Part shown: piece after piece, positions 47,098 to 56,270 of the stretch | Numbering within the stretch: position 1 is the first letter of the stretch | How the letters are laid out: each line of letters opens with the position of its first letter | Origin: Weeksellaceae bacterium | GTDB taxonomy: Bacteria; Bacteroidota; Bacteroidia; Flavobacteriales; Weeksellaceae | Assembly (NCBI GenBank): GCA_019459455.1 | Contig: JAIBEX010000014.1 | Span: 124,001 to 188,000 of the forward strand | Length of the DNA: 64,000 bases | Reading direction: 5' to 3' | The notes under the pieces: model-generated | The model's input: only the letters and a program-made list of their open reading frames with translations | Databases searched by the model: none | Told to the model about the DNA's origin: nothing | Position numbers and translations under genes: made by a program

Positions 47098-48300
47098 TTA
47101 CAGAACGCCCGTCTTCAACATACATTCCTTCATCTTTTCGTAGGTTCTTTCAATATCGTGATCAAGGCCGATAGAAAAACGGATGAGTCCCGGTGAAAGA
47201 CCCATTTCCTTCTGTTCGTCTTCCGGAATTTCCGAGGAGGTTGATGTTCCTGAGGCGGAGAACAGCGTCTTATAGAAACCAAGACTTACCGCCAGATAGC
47301 CCAGGTTTTCATGCTGCATCATCTCCATCAGCTCATTGGCCTTTTCCACCGTCTGCACATCCAGCGCTATAAGTCCACCATAACCGTATTCTTTATGCAT
47401 CATGCCGGTAAAGAGTGTATGCTGCGGGTGGCTGGCCAGTCCCGGGTATTTCACCTTAAGGCCGTCTTTTTCCCACCGTTCAGCCAGGTACTGCGCATTT
47501 TCACTGTGTTTCTTCATGCGGATGTGCAGCGTCCGCAGGTTCTTCAGGATACTTGCAGCGCGCAGACTGTCCATGGTAGGTCCGAGCAGCATGCATGCAC
47601 CGCTGTTCACATTTTTAAGATCATCGATGAATGCGGAGGTACCACAGATCACCCCACCCAGCGTATCACTGCTGCCGTTGATGAACTTCGTCAGACTGTG
47701 TATGGTGACATTAGCACCCAGCAAAACGGGCGTAACGGTGAGGGGCGAAAAGGTATTGTCCACGACCAGCTGCAGGTTATGTCTTTTCGCGATTGCCGAA
47801 AGGGCCTCCAAATCTGCAATCTCCAGCAGCGGGTTGCTCACGGTTTCACAGTAGATCATTTTGGTGTTCTCCGTAATAGCGGCTTCCACTTTTTCCAGGT
47901 TCGTAATGTCCACGAAAGAGGTATCAATCCTTAATCCCGGTAAAAAGTTCTTCATAAAGGCATAAGTTCCGCCGTAAATGGTCCTGCTGGAAACGATATG
48001 GTCGCCCGATTTGCACAGCTGCAACAGCACAGAGGTGATGGCTCCCATTCCGGAGGCGGTGACGTTGGCAGTCTCGGTGCCTTCCATCTTGGACAGGGCC
48101 TCCGAAAGGTAGAGGTTACTCGGCGAGGAATGCCTGGAATAGAGGTAACAGCCGTCCGCATTCCCCTCGAAGGTATCGAACATCGTCTTTGCCGAAAGGA
48201 AGGTGTAGGTGGAGCTGTCGGATATGGAAGGATTCACCCCGCCAAATTCACCAAAATACTGAAGGTCCTGAATGTTGTTTGCTGCATCAAATTTTTTCAT
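47098..48300 (-). CDS. Cys/Met-metabolism PLP enzyme (methionine gamma-lyase / cystathionine gamma-synthase type)
   Basis: Fold type I PLP enzyme, 400 residues from ATG 48300. CYLYSRHSSPSNLYLSEALS matches the phosphate-binding block, VDNTFSPL the Asp region, and HSLTKFINGSSDTLGG holds the PLP lysine. Members split, or make, C-S bonds of sulfur amino acids in the cytoplasm. Methionine gamma-lyase is the best guess, given the divergent Lrp regulator. The ATG at 48390 would add about 30 basic residues and is rejected. Confidence 0.85.
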   Translation of the reverse strand: MKKFDAANNIQDLQYFGEFGGVNPSISDSSTYTFLSAKTMFDTFEGNADGCYLYSRHSSPSNLYLSEALSKMEGTETANVTASGMGAITSVLLQLCKSGDHIVSSRTIYGGTYAFMKNFLPGLRIDTSFVDITNLEKVEAAITENTKMIYCETVSNPLLEIADLEALSAIAKRHNLQLVVDNTFSPLTVTPVLLGANVTIHSLTKFINGSSDTLGGVICGTSAFIDDLKNVNSGACMLLGPTMDSLRAASILKNLRTLHIRMKKHSENAQYLAERWEKDGLKVKYPGLASHPQHTLFTGMMHKEYGYGGLIALDVQTVEKANELMEMMQHENLGYLAVSLGFYKTLFSASGTSTSSEIPEDEQKEMGLSPGLIRFSIGLDHDIERTYEKMKECMLKTGVL

Positions 48301-48401
48301 TGCACGTAATTTTTTATGTTCCTTAAAAGTCCGAATCTCAGGAGTGAAAGACAAGTAAAGACGGTATCTACAGAATATAAAACGGAACATTCTGCATTAT
48401 T

Positions 48402-48416
48402 TAGAATTAAATTCTA
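48402..48416. promoter_or_regulatory. Candidate Lrp operator
   Basis: TAGAATTAAATTCTA, a perfect palindrome about a central base. Further AGAAT/ATTCT half-sites lie at 48371-48376 and 48389-48394, in the gap between the PLP gene and the Lrp gene. It overlaps the Lrp -7 box. Confidence 0.6.
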
Positions 48417-48422
48417 TATTTG
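48415..48422 (+). promoter_or_regulatory. -7 box of the Lrp gene
   Basis: TATATTTG matches TAnnTTTG. A start near 48428 leaves the ATG at 48425 untranscribed, so the start at 48458 is used. Confidence 0.6.
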
Positions 48423-48457
48423 ATATGAACATTTACCCCACACCAAATAATTTTCAT

Positions 48458-48916
48458 ATGAACCTGGACGAAAAAGACCGGCGCCTCCTCACTCTGCTGC
48501 AGGAAGATTCCAAAAGAACGACTAAAGCTCTTGCCACCGCACTGGATCTCTCGGTAACCGCCGTTTTCGAGCGCATTAAAAAACTTGAAAAACAGAAGGT
48601 CATCGAAAAGTACGTGGCCATGGTGGACCGCAAACTGGTACACCGGGATTTTATGGTCCTCTGCCATGTGAAACTCATTCAGCACAGCAAGGAATACATT
48701 ACCAGGTTTGAAAGGGAAATAACGGCTTTTCCGGAGGTCCTGGAATGCTTTCACGTGAGCGGCGACTACGATTATATCCTTAAAATCAGTGTGGCCGACA
48801 TTCAGGAATACCGCGAATTCATGGTGACCAAACTGACCAACCTGCAGCATATCGCGAGCACCCAAAGTTCCTTTATGATCAAGGAGGTGAAAAGCACAAC
48901 GGCAGTTCCCCTGTAA
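48458..48916 (+). CDS. Lrp/AsnC-family transcription regulator
   Basis: 152 residues from ATG 48458 (MNLDEKDRRLLTLLQED). The N-terminal HTH (TKALATALDLSVTAVFERIKKLEKQ) is followed by the ligand-binding RAM domain (CHVKLIQHSKEYITRFEREI, VSGDYDYILKISVADIQEY). It probably controls the divergent PLP enzyme in response to an amino acid such as methionine. Confidence 0.92.
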   Translation: MNLDEKDRRLLTLLQEDSKRTTKALATALDLSVTAVFERIKKLEKQKVIEKYVAMVDRKLVHRDFMVLCHVKLIQHSKEYITRFEREITAFPEVLECFHVSGDYDYILKISVADIQEYREFMVTKLTNLQHIASTQSSFMIKEVKSTTAVPL

Positions 48917-48932
48917 TATAGTCCGCCACCGT

Positions 48933-49370
48933 TTAACGGAATTTCCCCAACGGAATTTCCTTTAACGGGTCGCCACCGTCGGTGTACAGACGTCCTTCTT
49001 TCATTAGAGCTGCAGCGATACGTGCCAGTACTTTTTCTTCCAGTTCAGGATGGCGGCCATCCAGGGCTCCCACGCGTACGGCAACCGCCAGATCAAAGGG
49101 TTGTTCTCCCGGAAGGAGTTCGAAATCTTCCACCGCGGTCTGCCGGAACATGAGACGGCCTGTCTTTACTGCGTTTTCCGAACCGCTTATCGCCTGGGCT
49201 ATTGCTTTTGGAGACCGGTCCACCCCCAGGACTTCGCCGTTACCGATGCGTGCACAGATCGCTCTGGCCATCGCCCCGGGCCCACAGCCAATTTCCAGGA
49301 CCCGCATCCCCTCCTTCAGCGGCAGTGCGTCTACAATATCCTGCAGCCGTTGAGAAATTTGGTTTTTCAT
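48933..49370 (-). CDS. Class I SAM-dependent methyltransferase
   Basis: 145 residues, short for the family. Motif I VLEIGCGPGAMARAI, then VLGVDRSPKAIAQA and FDLAVAVRVGAL. Substrate unknown. No neighbour in the same operon; convergent with the Lrp gene. Confidence 0.85.
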   Translation of the reverse strand: MKNQISQRLQDIVDALPLKEGMRVLEIGCGPGAMARAICARIGNGEVLGVDRSPKAIAQAISGSENAVKTGRLMFRQTAVEDFELLPGEQPFDLAVAVRVGALDGRHPELEEKVLARIAAALMKEGRLYTDGGDPLKEIPLGKFR

Positions 49371-49597
49371 CGCTTATCAAATTACATTCGTGTGTCCATT
49401 TCCCTGGCACTCACTGCTAAAATAATCATTTCATAAGAAAGAAGCCGCTGCTGTGCTTGCGACAGCACGAAATTGGACCGTCCGAAATCCGTTTTTCGAT
49501 ACTTTTTCATAAATTTATCCCACTTATCCTAAAAACAATGAGGAAAGAACCGGGATCTTTTCATAATTCCGTACCGATCAAGAGCACTTTTAACTGT

Positions 49598-50155
49598 ATG
49601 AAGGCAACTTTTTTTGAAACACCGGCGCAGTTCAGGGCATGGCTGGAACAGCACCACCACACCGAAAAGGAACTCCTTGTCGGCTTCTATAAAGTGGGCA
49701 GCGGGAAGCCCTCCATTACCTGGCCGCAGTCCGTGGACGAGGCCCTTTGTTTTGGCTGGATAGACGGCATCAGGAAATCAATTGACGCTGACAGCTACAG
49801 CATCCGTTTTACCCCGCGCCGGCCCACCAGCATCTGGAGCGCCATCAACATAAAGAAGGTGGGTGAACTCACTGCAGCAGGCCTTATGAAACCCGGCGGA
49901 CTGAAGGCCTTCAGTTTACGCAGAGAAGATAAGTCCGAAATCTACTCCCATGAAAAGGAGCCTGCCGTCCTTGCTTCCGCCTATGAAAAACAGTTCAGAA
50001 AGGACAAAGCGGCCTGGGACTTCTTCGGGAAGCAGCCGCCCTCCTACCGCAAGGTCATCATCCACTGGATCATGAGTGCCAAACAGGAAAAAACGAGAAA
50101 GTCCCGGCTGGACAAGGTCGTCGCCGTAAGCGGAAAGGGACAGCGCCTGACCTAA
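49598..50155 (+). CDS. YdeI/OmpD-associated-family protein
   Basis: 185 residues from ATG 49598 (MKATFFETPAQFRAW). Family landmarks are ELLVGFYKVGSGKPSITW, DEALCFGWIDGIRKSIDADS and RFTPRRPTSIWSAINIKK, with the C-terminal PPSYRKVIIHWIMSAKQEKT. Widespread, function poorly defined (linked to peptide resistance and stress). The ATG at 49457 would add 47 low-quality residues. Confidence 0.9.
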   Translation: MKATFFETPAQFRAWLEQHHHTEKELLVGFYKVGSGKPSITWPQSVDEALCFGWIDGIRKSIDADSYSIRFTPRRPTSIWSAINIKKVGELTAAGLMKPGGLKAFSLRREDKSEIYSHEKEPAVLASAYEKQFRKDKAAWDFFGKQPPSYRKVIIHWIMSAKQEKTRKSRLDKVVAVSGKGQRLT

Positions 50156-50202
50156 AGCCGGGTTCTGAATACCGCTGACTTTTAAGGCATCATTTAAACC
50201 CT

Positions 50203-50210
50203 TACCTTTG
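50203..50210 (+). promoter_or_regulatory. -7 box of the TSUP gene
   Basis: TACCTTTG, perfect match. The TTG at 50208 lies inside it, so translation starts downstream at GTG 50229 with a very short leader. Confidence 0.65.
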
Positions 50211-50228
50211 CCGGTTAAAATTCCCAAC

Positions 50229-51005
50229 GTGCCGGAAACTGAAATTCTGATCTATCTGTGCCTCGCCGCATTTGCTGCGGGCTTCATCGACGCGGTGGTG
50301 GGTGGCGGCGGCCTCATCCAGACCCCGCTCGCCTTGGCCTTCCTGCCCCACCTTCCGATAGCCACCGTGATAGGATCCCTGAAGGTTCCGGCGTTCAGCG
50401 GGACGGCGCTGGCCACCTCGCAATACCTCAGAAAAGTGAAAATCGACTGGAAGCTCCTTATTCTCATGGCGGTCCTTGCCTTTGCTTCGGCCTTTCTCGG
50501 ATCGCAGCTGCTCACGGTGGTCAGCAACGAGTTTATGAAACCGGTTCTCCTGGTGGTCCTGATCGCTCTGGCGCTGTATACCATCTTTAAAAAAGACTTT
50601 GGTAACGCCAAAGAGAAAACGGTTCCCTACCACATTGCCATCATCAACGGGTGCATTGCCAGCATTGCAGTGGGCTTCTACGACGGATTTATCGGGCCGG
50701 CTACGGGTACCTTTTTTATTCTCGCCTTTGTAACGCTGCTCGGGATGGATTTCCTGAAGGCGAATGCCAACGCAAAACTCATCAACCTCGCAACAAATGC
50801 GGGTTCCATTTGCCTTTTCCTACTAAAGGGGCAAATCATTTGGGCCATTGCCCTCCCTATGGCCGTCTGCAACGCGCTGGGTGGACTCGTAGGCGCCCGC
50901 CTGGCCATCCGGAAGGGGAACCGGTTTATCCGCTATCTTTTTATTTTCATCCTAATCCTGTCCATCGGGAGGTTTGGGTATGAGGTGCTTTTTGTTGAAT
51001 TTTAA
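50229..51005 (+). CDS. TSUP-family exporter (TauE/SafE type)
   Basis: Inner-membrane protein with about eight hydrophobic helices. The first has GFIDAVVGGGGLIQTPLALA, the second repeat FYDGFIGPATGTFFILAFV; both are the TauE/SafE internal repeat. The family exports organosulfur or sulfite-like anions. I use the GTG start at 50229. Monocistronic. Confidence 0.9.
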   Translation: MPETEILIYLCLAAFAAGFIDAVVGGGGLIQTPLALAFLPHLPIATVIGSLKVPAFSGTALATSQYLRKVKIDWKLLILMAVLAFASAFLGSQLLTVVSNEFMKPVLLVVLIALALYTIFKKDFGNAKEKTVPYHIAIINGCIASIAVGFYDGFIGPATGTFFILAFVTLLGMDFLKANANAKLINLATNAGSICLFLLKGQIIWAIALPMAVCNALGGLVGARLAIRKGNRFIRYLFIFILILSIGRFGYEVLFVEF

Positions 51006-51050
51006 AAAATGACCGGAAAGTTCAAGTTTGACAAAGTAACAGTTTGATTA

Positions 51051-51073
51051 GCTCAAAGTCAGAGACTTTGCGC
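51051..51073. repeat. REP hairpin, type C (single)
   Basis: CAAAGTC-AGA-GACTTTG (51054-51070), the same stem as the array beside the complete RAYT. It follows the TSUP gene by 46 bp. Confidence 0.75.
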
Positions 51074-51240
51074 AACAAGGGCTTAACTTTTTTCTACTGA
51101 AGCTGCCGGCTGTGGCTCCCTTTTGCTGAAACGCTGTTCGGGTGTTCCACAGGCAGCCGTCCACAAGAGCCATGTTTAAAACCGCGTTCAAAACTTCTGC
51201 TTCGCACCGTACGGCCTGCTGTTCAGCGGAGCGGCATTTC

Positions 51241-52548
51241 TTACCGGGGTTCCGGATCCCAAGCCATGTTGCGGTAAGCGATGGTGGTTCGGAACTGGGC
51301 CTTCTGTGCTGCGGTGAGCGTGGTTTGATAGATATTTTCAAACAAAAATACCGCTTCATCAAAATTGCGCAATCCTATATTGTGCAAATAGGCCATAAAC
51401 TGCGCAGGGTCGCCCGCCAGTCCCGAGAAGATTCCTTCTCCCTTCGCATTGCATACTACGGCTTCAACCAGAGCGGTGTGGGTGGCTTCGTCGTATTTAA
51501 TCAGATCCAGCATGTGGGTGGAGGGCAAGCCGCTTCTTTTCGCGGCATGGACCATCGCGTTGAATTTATGACCGATTTCCTCGGTGTCAGGCTCCGCCGT
51601 ATGTTCTTCATCGCCATAGTCGCCGGCAATATTATCGTAATAGGTCATGCCCGTATAAGGATTCAGGATATTCACATTTGCTTTCAGCCGGTATCCCAGG
51701 AACAGGAACACCCCGGTACTGTAGGTTACATCCTCTGCTGTTTCCATTAAGGTGGTCTCACTGTTCCAGATCTGTCCTATATGGCTTCTGTAACTGAAAC
51801 TGTACCCGTACCTGTTCCAGTATTCCGCAAGTAAATGCTGTTTCAGTTTCACCGCTTCCGACTGCATTGCTGCGATATCTACCCCCACCAGTTGGTAGAG
51901 GTCACACTGGTAAGACGGCCACCCTTCGGGCTGGCATTCCTCTCCCTCCGTCATATTGAAAAAAGTACGGAACACCTGATGCGCTGTGGGCGGAGGCACC
52001 TTCTCACAGTACGGTACTGACGGAAGGGTTTTAACGGCAGGAACGGGATTTCCCGCAGGCAGTCCGGCATCCAGGCGTTTCAGCTGCCTGCAGAGCTGGT
52101 GGAACCGGTCTATATCCTCTGTCCGGATGTTGATGAGGATGCTCCTCACGGTGCGACCGGTGCTGCTGTCTGTATGGTCTTTCCTGAAATAAGGCCCGTA
52201 AATGACCTCATGGGTTTGCGGGATCGGGCTACTGAAGAACACATAGATGCGCCTGCTTATTTTATCCTGACCCACGAAGTCGAAGTCCTTCCAGGGAATA
52301 CCGGTATAACGGTCTGTGGTCCGTGCAAACCTTTCTGTCCGGTCAAAGGCAACCGACAGGTAACTGTCGGATTCATGGGCAAAGGAATTAGCATCTGCAC
52401 TCATCTCATTCTTATGATGCTGGATGTCTGATGAGTAACTTGATCCGTTCACGATCGTACGCATCTGCTGCGCAATTTCATTTCTTGTTTGGGAGAATGA
52501 GTCCGCACACCAGAGCAGAAGCAGGAGTCCGAAAGTTTTTATGGTCAT
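51241..52548 (-). CDS. Large secreted protein, candidate LuxR target
   Basis: 435 residues with signal peptide (IKTFGLLLLLWCADSFSQ). Strand-rich, with Cys pairs (VPYCEKV; EGEECQPEGWPSYQCD). No family recognised; periplasmic or surface role presumed. Its promoter shares sequence and spacing with the 54-residue lipoprotein gene at 27 kb, including a 22-bp palindrome, so the two may be in one regulon. Confidence 0.75.
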   Translation of the reverse strand: MTIKTFGLLLLLWCADSFSQTRNEIAQQMRTIVNGSSYSSDIQHHKNEMSADANSFAHESDSYLSVAFDRTERFARTTDRYTGIPWKDFDFVGQDKISRRIYVFFSSPIPQTHEVIYGPYFRKDHTDSSTGRTVRSILINIRTEDIDRFHQLCRQLKRLDAGLPAGNPVPAVKTLPSVPYCEKVPPPTAHQVFRTFFNMTEGEECQPEGWPSYQCDLYQLVGVDIAAMQSEAVKLKQHLLAEYWNRYGYSFSYRSHIGQIWNSETTLMETAEDVTYSTGVFLFLGYRLKANVNILNPYTGMTYYDNIAGDYGDEEHTAEPDTEEIGHKFNAMVHAAKRSGLPSTHMLDLIKYDEATHTALVEAVVCNAKGEGIFSGLAGDPAQFMAYLHNIGLRNFDEAVFLFENIYQTTLTAAQKAQFRTTIAYRNMAWDPEPR

Positions 52549-52578
52549 GGTATCCGTATTTTAAAATCTCATATCCTG

Positions 52579-52586
52579 CAAAAGTC
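52579..52586 (-). promoter_or_regulatory. Atypical -7 box toward the 51.2-kb secreted protein
   Basis: Minus-strand GACTTTTG, identical to that at 27174-27181 and at the same distance from the palindrome. Confidence 0.45.
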
Positions 52587-52606
52587 CAATAAATACCAAA
52601 GCCAAC

Positions 52607-52628
52607 AAATACCCCAAAAGCAGTATTT
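52607..52628. promoter_or_regulatory. 22-bp palindrome related to the LuxR-adjacent site
   Basis: AAATACCCC-AAAA-GCAGTATTT, identical to the site at 27202-27223 except for two bases in one arm. Confidence 0.65.
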
Positions 52629-52760
52629 GATGGCCGTGGAGGATGACTGCCGGCTCCCTGAAGACGCAGGACAAAGAAAAACAGCCTTGTCATAATGAAA
52701 GACATAGACGGGCATGGGATCTGCGACGGGGTGGAAGAAAGATCTGCTGAACTTGCGGAA

Positions 52761-52806
52761 GCTTCCCCCGCTGCCGCGCGATTCATTCGCGCGGCAGCAT
52801 GGGAAG
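52761..52806. repeat. REP hairpin, type A (perfect stem)
   Basis: GCTGCCGCGCGA-TTCAT-TCGCGCGGCAGC, a perfect 12-bp stem, further extended by CTTCCC/GGGAAG across a 2x2 internal loop. Shares the CTGCCGCGCGA arm with the type A units at 55.9 and 59.0 kb. Lies downstream of the YwqK-like gene. Confidence 0.85.
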
Positions 52807-52860
52807 AGTTCCCTCTCGTTCCCTCTCTAAAAATTGCCTATTTGTTTCAGTTTTCCGTTT

Positions 52861-53511
52861 TCACCATGGATCTTCTTGTCCGTTTATATAATTGACACTC
52901 CCCGACATGCTCCCGTTCTCATGATAGAATTTCCAATTCCCTTCTGCCTTTCCTTCTATAAAATTTCCTATGGATTTCAGTTTTCCATTTTCATGATATT
53001 CCTTCCATTCTCCTTCCGCTTTTCCGTCTTTATTATTTCCGGTTTTTTGGAGATTTCCGCTTGCATAATAACCCTTAGCCTCTCCTTCTGCTTTTCCTTC
53101 TTTGAAATTTCCGGTTGATTTCAATTGTCCACTTGCATGATATTCTTTCCATTCTCCTTCCTCTATTCCGTCTTTAAAATTGACAACCTCACCCAGGTTT
53201 CCGTTTTCAAAATAACCCTTAAATTCTCCTTCTGGTTTTCCGTCTTTAAATTTTCCGATTGATTTCAGTTTCCCATTTTCATAATATCGCTTCCATTCCC
53301 CTACTTCCTGTCCTTTTATATAGCTGCCGATTATACCCAGTTTTCCATTTTCATGATAGAATTTCCATTCTCCTTCTTTTATATCCTCTTTAAGATGGCC
53401 GGTCTCCGACAGGTTCCCGTTTTTATGGTAACTTTTATGTTCTCTGGTTTGTGTGAAGAAAGAAACACTAAACAGCAAAAATGCTGCGGTAATAAATGTT
53501 TTTGTGATCAT
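52861..53511 (-). CDS. YwqK-type (MORN-like) repeat protein, secreted
   Basis: 217 residues from ATG 53511 (MITKTFITAAFLLFS) with signal peptide. Then a string of about eight 23-24-residue repeats of the type GEWKFYHENGKLGIIGS / WKRYYENGKLKSIGKFKDGK, as in YwqK antitoxins and MORN proteins. The DNA repeats are 69 bp long and close to each other in sequence, so recombination could change copy number. Annotated antitoxins of this type usually have unknown partners; none is visible here. Confidence 0.85.
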   Translation of the reverse strand: MITKTFITAAFLLFSVSFFTQTREHKSYHKNGNLSETGHLKEDIKEGEWKFYHENGKLGIIGSYIKGQEVGEWKRYYENGKLKSIGKFKDGKPEGEFKGYFENGNLGEVVNFKDGIEEGEWKEYHASGQLKSTGNFKEGKAEGEAKGYYASGNLQKTGNNKDGKAEGEWKEYHENGKLKSIGNFIEGKAEGNWKFYHENGSMSGSVNYINGQEDPW

Positions 53512-53785
53512 GACTTTTACATTTAATTTGTTTTTATGTTTTGATGTGGGTCTAATCTGCCTGTATATCATTCATTTGCAGTACTATTCAAAATTATAAT
53601 TTTTTTTTGATAATATAATGCTGTTTAAAAATCTTTGCTAAATATTCTGGCTTTAACTTTGTCTAATCTCTTCCGCGATTTGCTTGATGCATAAGAATGA
53701 AAAGATTTAAGGCCTTGAAGCCGGGCTAAAAAAAAGTTCTGACTAAAAATTTCTAAAAGTTTAATGTAGAAGCCGGCATTCTAAT
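53512..53785. other. AT-rich gap
   Basis: No gene or clear signal apart from the upstream region of the YwqK-like gene. Much more AT-rich than the neighbourhood. Confidence 0.4.
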
Positions 53786-54418
53786 TCAGTGGGCTGCCTC
53801 TTTTTGCCCCGCATATTCCTGATGATAGAAGCGCTGACCTTCTTTGGCGCCCGCGCGGTTTTTGTAAAGGTTGCGGTGACTTGAAAGATTCTGCATGATT
53901 TTTTTTGCCGTTGTCCACATCCGCTCTTTATATGCCAGGGCGGGTTCTTCTCTTTTATAATGAAAATCATCGTAAACGGGTAGCGCCGGATCGTCCCAGC
54001 GGGACCGCAGGAGCGCGTACCTTTCCAGTACTCTGCTGAATATGGTGTCGTAGTCTTCCGTATTCCAGGCTTTGTGATAAGTGAGTTCTGCCATCTGATT
54101 CAGTGCAGCTTTATTAAAATAGTGTTCGGAATAACTGTAGCGCAGGTCGGCGAGGTCATTTTTAAGGTTAACCACATCTTTCAGCTGGTTCACTGCACGC
54201 AGGAAGTTCAAATAGTACATTTCGAGGCTCAGCGCTACTGTTCTGGTTTCGGGCTCACCGTCCCCATTCCAAACGGCTACGCTCAGATCCACCCCGGGAC
54301 TTGCAGTAATTTCCTCCAAAAGGTTTTTATCGGTTATGGAGAAGGAGCCTGACCTGACATTCTGCGCGAAGGCCACAATGCTGCAGCATAGAAACAGAAG
54401 AAGTTGGAATGGTTTCAT
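53786..54418 (-). CDS. Secreted protein, family X (paralog of 23284-23895)
   Basis: 210 residues from ATG 54418 (MKPFQLLLFLCCSIVAFAQ). Shares GSFSITDKNLLEEITASP, YYLNFLRAVNQLKDVVN, LPVYDDFHYKREEPALAYKE and EGQRFYHQE with the gene at 23.3 kb. No known domain. Here it stands next to two family Y genes, whereas at 10.9 and 23.3 kb the two families are apart. Confidence 0.75.
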   Translation of the reverse strand: MKPFQLLLFLCCSIVAFAQNVRSGSFSITDKNLLEEITASPGVDLSVAVWNGDGEPETRTVALSLEMYYLNFLRAVNQLKDVVNLKNDLADLRYSYSEHYFNKAALNQMAELTYHKAWNTEDYDTIFSRVLERYALLRSRWDDPALPVYDDFHYKREEPALAYKERMWTTAKKIMQNLSSHRNLYKNRAGAKEGQRFYHQEYAGQKEAAH

Positions 54419-54780
54419 CGGGCAATTTAAGGTTTGTGTTGTGATAATTGAGAAGTTATATTGATTACCAATTGGCATGTGTCACGCACAGGCTCCCGTA
54501 ATTCAAAACCCTGTATTATTAGTAATTTTATAAGAAAAACGGATATAATCTTACCAGTTAACAGTATTCACCAGCGCTCCTATGTACTCTTCTGTTTATA
54601 ATCACGTTCTCCCTTTCCACATGTGACCGGCGATATACATACGAAGAAGACAAGCCTTACTGCTGTTGGAAAAACGGCCAGAAAACTGTTATGCCAAACC
54701 TAAATAATCCGTAGGTGGTTTAAAATTACGTTTTCTCACTAGGAAATGGCGGTTCTTATCACCAGCACTCTACATTAGCC
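54419..54780. other. Gap between the family X and family Y genes
   Basis: No recognisable gene, promoter or repeat. Confidence 0.4.
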
Positions 54781-55188
54781 TTAATTGTAGCTTTTTGCAT
54801 GAATTAGCAATGCACTCAGCATCAGTTTTTCCATTGTGCTGGCATCCCTCGGGATTTTGTCCATTTGCCTATTCAGGAACTCCTTGGTGAAGAAATCGTA
54901 AAGTAATGAATTACCGGTCTCATCGGATTCCCGAAAATTGATTCTGAAAACGCCTTCGCCCATCTGCAGGGTTGAAAACTTTTGGGCTTTTATCAGTTTG
55001 CCGTCTTTTTCAATCCGGTAATTTCCGGTGTATTCCTTCATCATTTTTGAAGTATCTTTATAAGTGACCATGCGCTGCGTATACTCGATGTCGCTTAGTG
55101 AAACCGTGTAACCGTCGGCAGACATTTTCTGCGCGGAAGCAGTGATCATAAAAAATGAAAACAGAAAAGTCAACAGGTGTTTTTTCAT
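54781..55188 (-). CDS. Secreted small protein, family Y, copy 2
   Basis: 135 residues, signal peptide (FSFFMITASAQK). Shares SADGYTVSLSDIEY, KEYTGNYRIEKDGK, AQKFSTLQMGEG, ETGNSLLYD and KLMLSALLIHAK with its paralogs. The C-terminus is diverged. Probably co-transcribed with the upstream copy (44-bp gap). Confidence 0.75.
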   Translation of the reverse strand: MKKHLLTFLFSFFMITASAQKMSADGYTVSLSDIEYTQRMVTYKDTSKMMKEYTGNYRIEKDGKLIKAQKFSTLQMGEGVFRINFRESDETGNSLLYDFFTKEFLNRQMDKIPRDASTMEKLMLSALLIHAKSYN

Positions 55189-55232
55189 TTGTATGTTTTA
55201 AGTCGTTATCAGTATTCGGTTGGTAAATCTGC

Positions 55233-55649
55233 TTATTCCCCATTATTTTCAAGATACTTTGCGTACACCAGCAAACCGCTGAGAATGAGATTTTCGGTGT
55301 TTGAAGTATTTCTGGCCTTGTGGTTTTCCCCCGCAAAATCGAAGGTTTTGGTTTCGGGTTGGTAGGATAGGGTGTTACCGGTGTCCTGAGCGGTTCTGAA
55401 GTTGAGGGTTGGGGAACCGTCCATATTCATCAGGGTGAATTTCTGAGTAGCGATCTGTCGGCCACCTTTTTGTATCCGGTAGGTGCCGGTATGCTCGGTA
55501 ATGTTCTGGACCCTCCCGAAGAATTCTGTTTTGTACTTTTCACTTTTTACGTCACTAATGGAAAGGATAAAGCCGTCGGCCTCCATTTTCTGGGCGGAAG
55601 CGGTGAAGAGGGCCATGGAGAAAAGAAAGATATAGAGTTGTTTTAGCAT
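55233..55649 (-). CDS. Secreted small protein, family Y, copy 3
   Basis: 138 residues, signal peptide (FSMALFTASAQK). Closest relative of the 10980-11393 protein: ADGFILSISDVKSEKYKTE, GRVQNITEHTGTYRIQKGGR, FTLMNMDGSPTLNFRTAQD, TGNTLSYQPETKTFDFAGE. First gene of the tandem pair with copy 2. Confidence 0.75.
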   Translation of the reverse strand: MLKQLYIFLFSMALFTASAQKMEADGFILSISDVKSEKYKTEFFGRVQNITEHTGTYRIQKGGRQIATQKFTLMNMDGSPTLNFRTAQDTGNTLSYQPETKTFDFAGENHKARNTSNTENLILSGLLVYAKYLENNGE

Positions 55650-55844
55650 TATATTACGTATTGGTGAGTTGTTAAAGGTTTTAAAAATAATTAAAGGTTA
55701 AGGAACGTGACCGCATTGGACCACACAGAATTTTTTAATTAAAAATAGAATCTGAGGAGTGAAATTATACAAAATTTATTTAAAACCAACAAAAAGATGA
55801 ATTATTTTTGGTATTTTAACTTTACTGGTAAATAAAAATTTAAA

Positions 55845-55922
55845 CGCCGCTGCCGCACGATTCCTATCGTGTGGCTACTACAACATTTTAAAACCTGTTA
55901 CAAATCAAATGTTCTTAATACA
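55845..55922. repeat. REP unit A1 (short loop)
   Basis: Hairpin GCCGCACGA-TTCCTA-TCGTGTGGC followed by a tail that, on the minus strand, encodes LRTFDL and a TAA stop (55898-55900), the same C-terminus as the truncated RAYT at 59.1 kb. Forms a direct dimer with A2, stems 80 bp apart. Confidence 0.85.
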
Positions 55923-56000
55923 ACCCCCGCTGCCGCGCGAAATCGAAGATTCGACGAAGTCAATCCTATCGCGTGGCCACCATATAGTAAAACCGGTTAC
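55923..56000. repeat. REP unit A2 (long loop)
   Basis: Stem GCCGCGCGA/TCGCGTGGC enclosing a 28-nt loop (AATCGAAGATTCGACGAAGT then CAATCCTA), followed by the shared ACCATATAGTAAAACCGGTTA tail. Similarity stops at 56000, before the codons for the RAYT C-terminus. Confidence 0.85.
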
Positions 56001-56270
56001 CTTTCATAGCTTCCGGCTTCGGTTCCAAAATCAAAATTACTGATTTTTCTCCATCAAAACGGTGCACCGTTGCACTACACCGTATCTAAAATGAAGCGGT
56101 GCGAATTTTGTTATTGATTTAAATGCCCGTGGGGCAATGGACAGATCAGCAGAAAACTGCACCAAAGTTCTGCATCGTCAGAAGGCCGGCACACGGTCCT
56201 TGCTGCGGTGATCAAACGCCCGCCCCTCCTTTGTAAACAGAAATATCTATCTTTATTTAAATATTTGAAT

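Noticed and set aside
50208-50228. TTG start for the TSUP exporter
   Set aside because: It lies in the TACCTTTG box; GTG 50229 fits better.
52861-53511. CRISPR array
   Set aside because: The repeats are codon-phased units of a YwqK/MORN protein, with no spacers.
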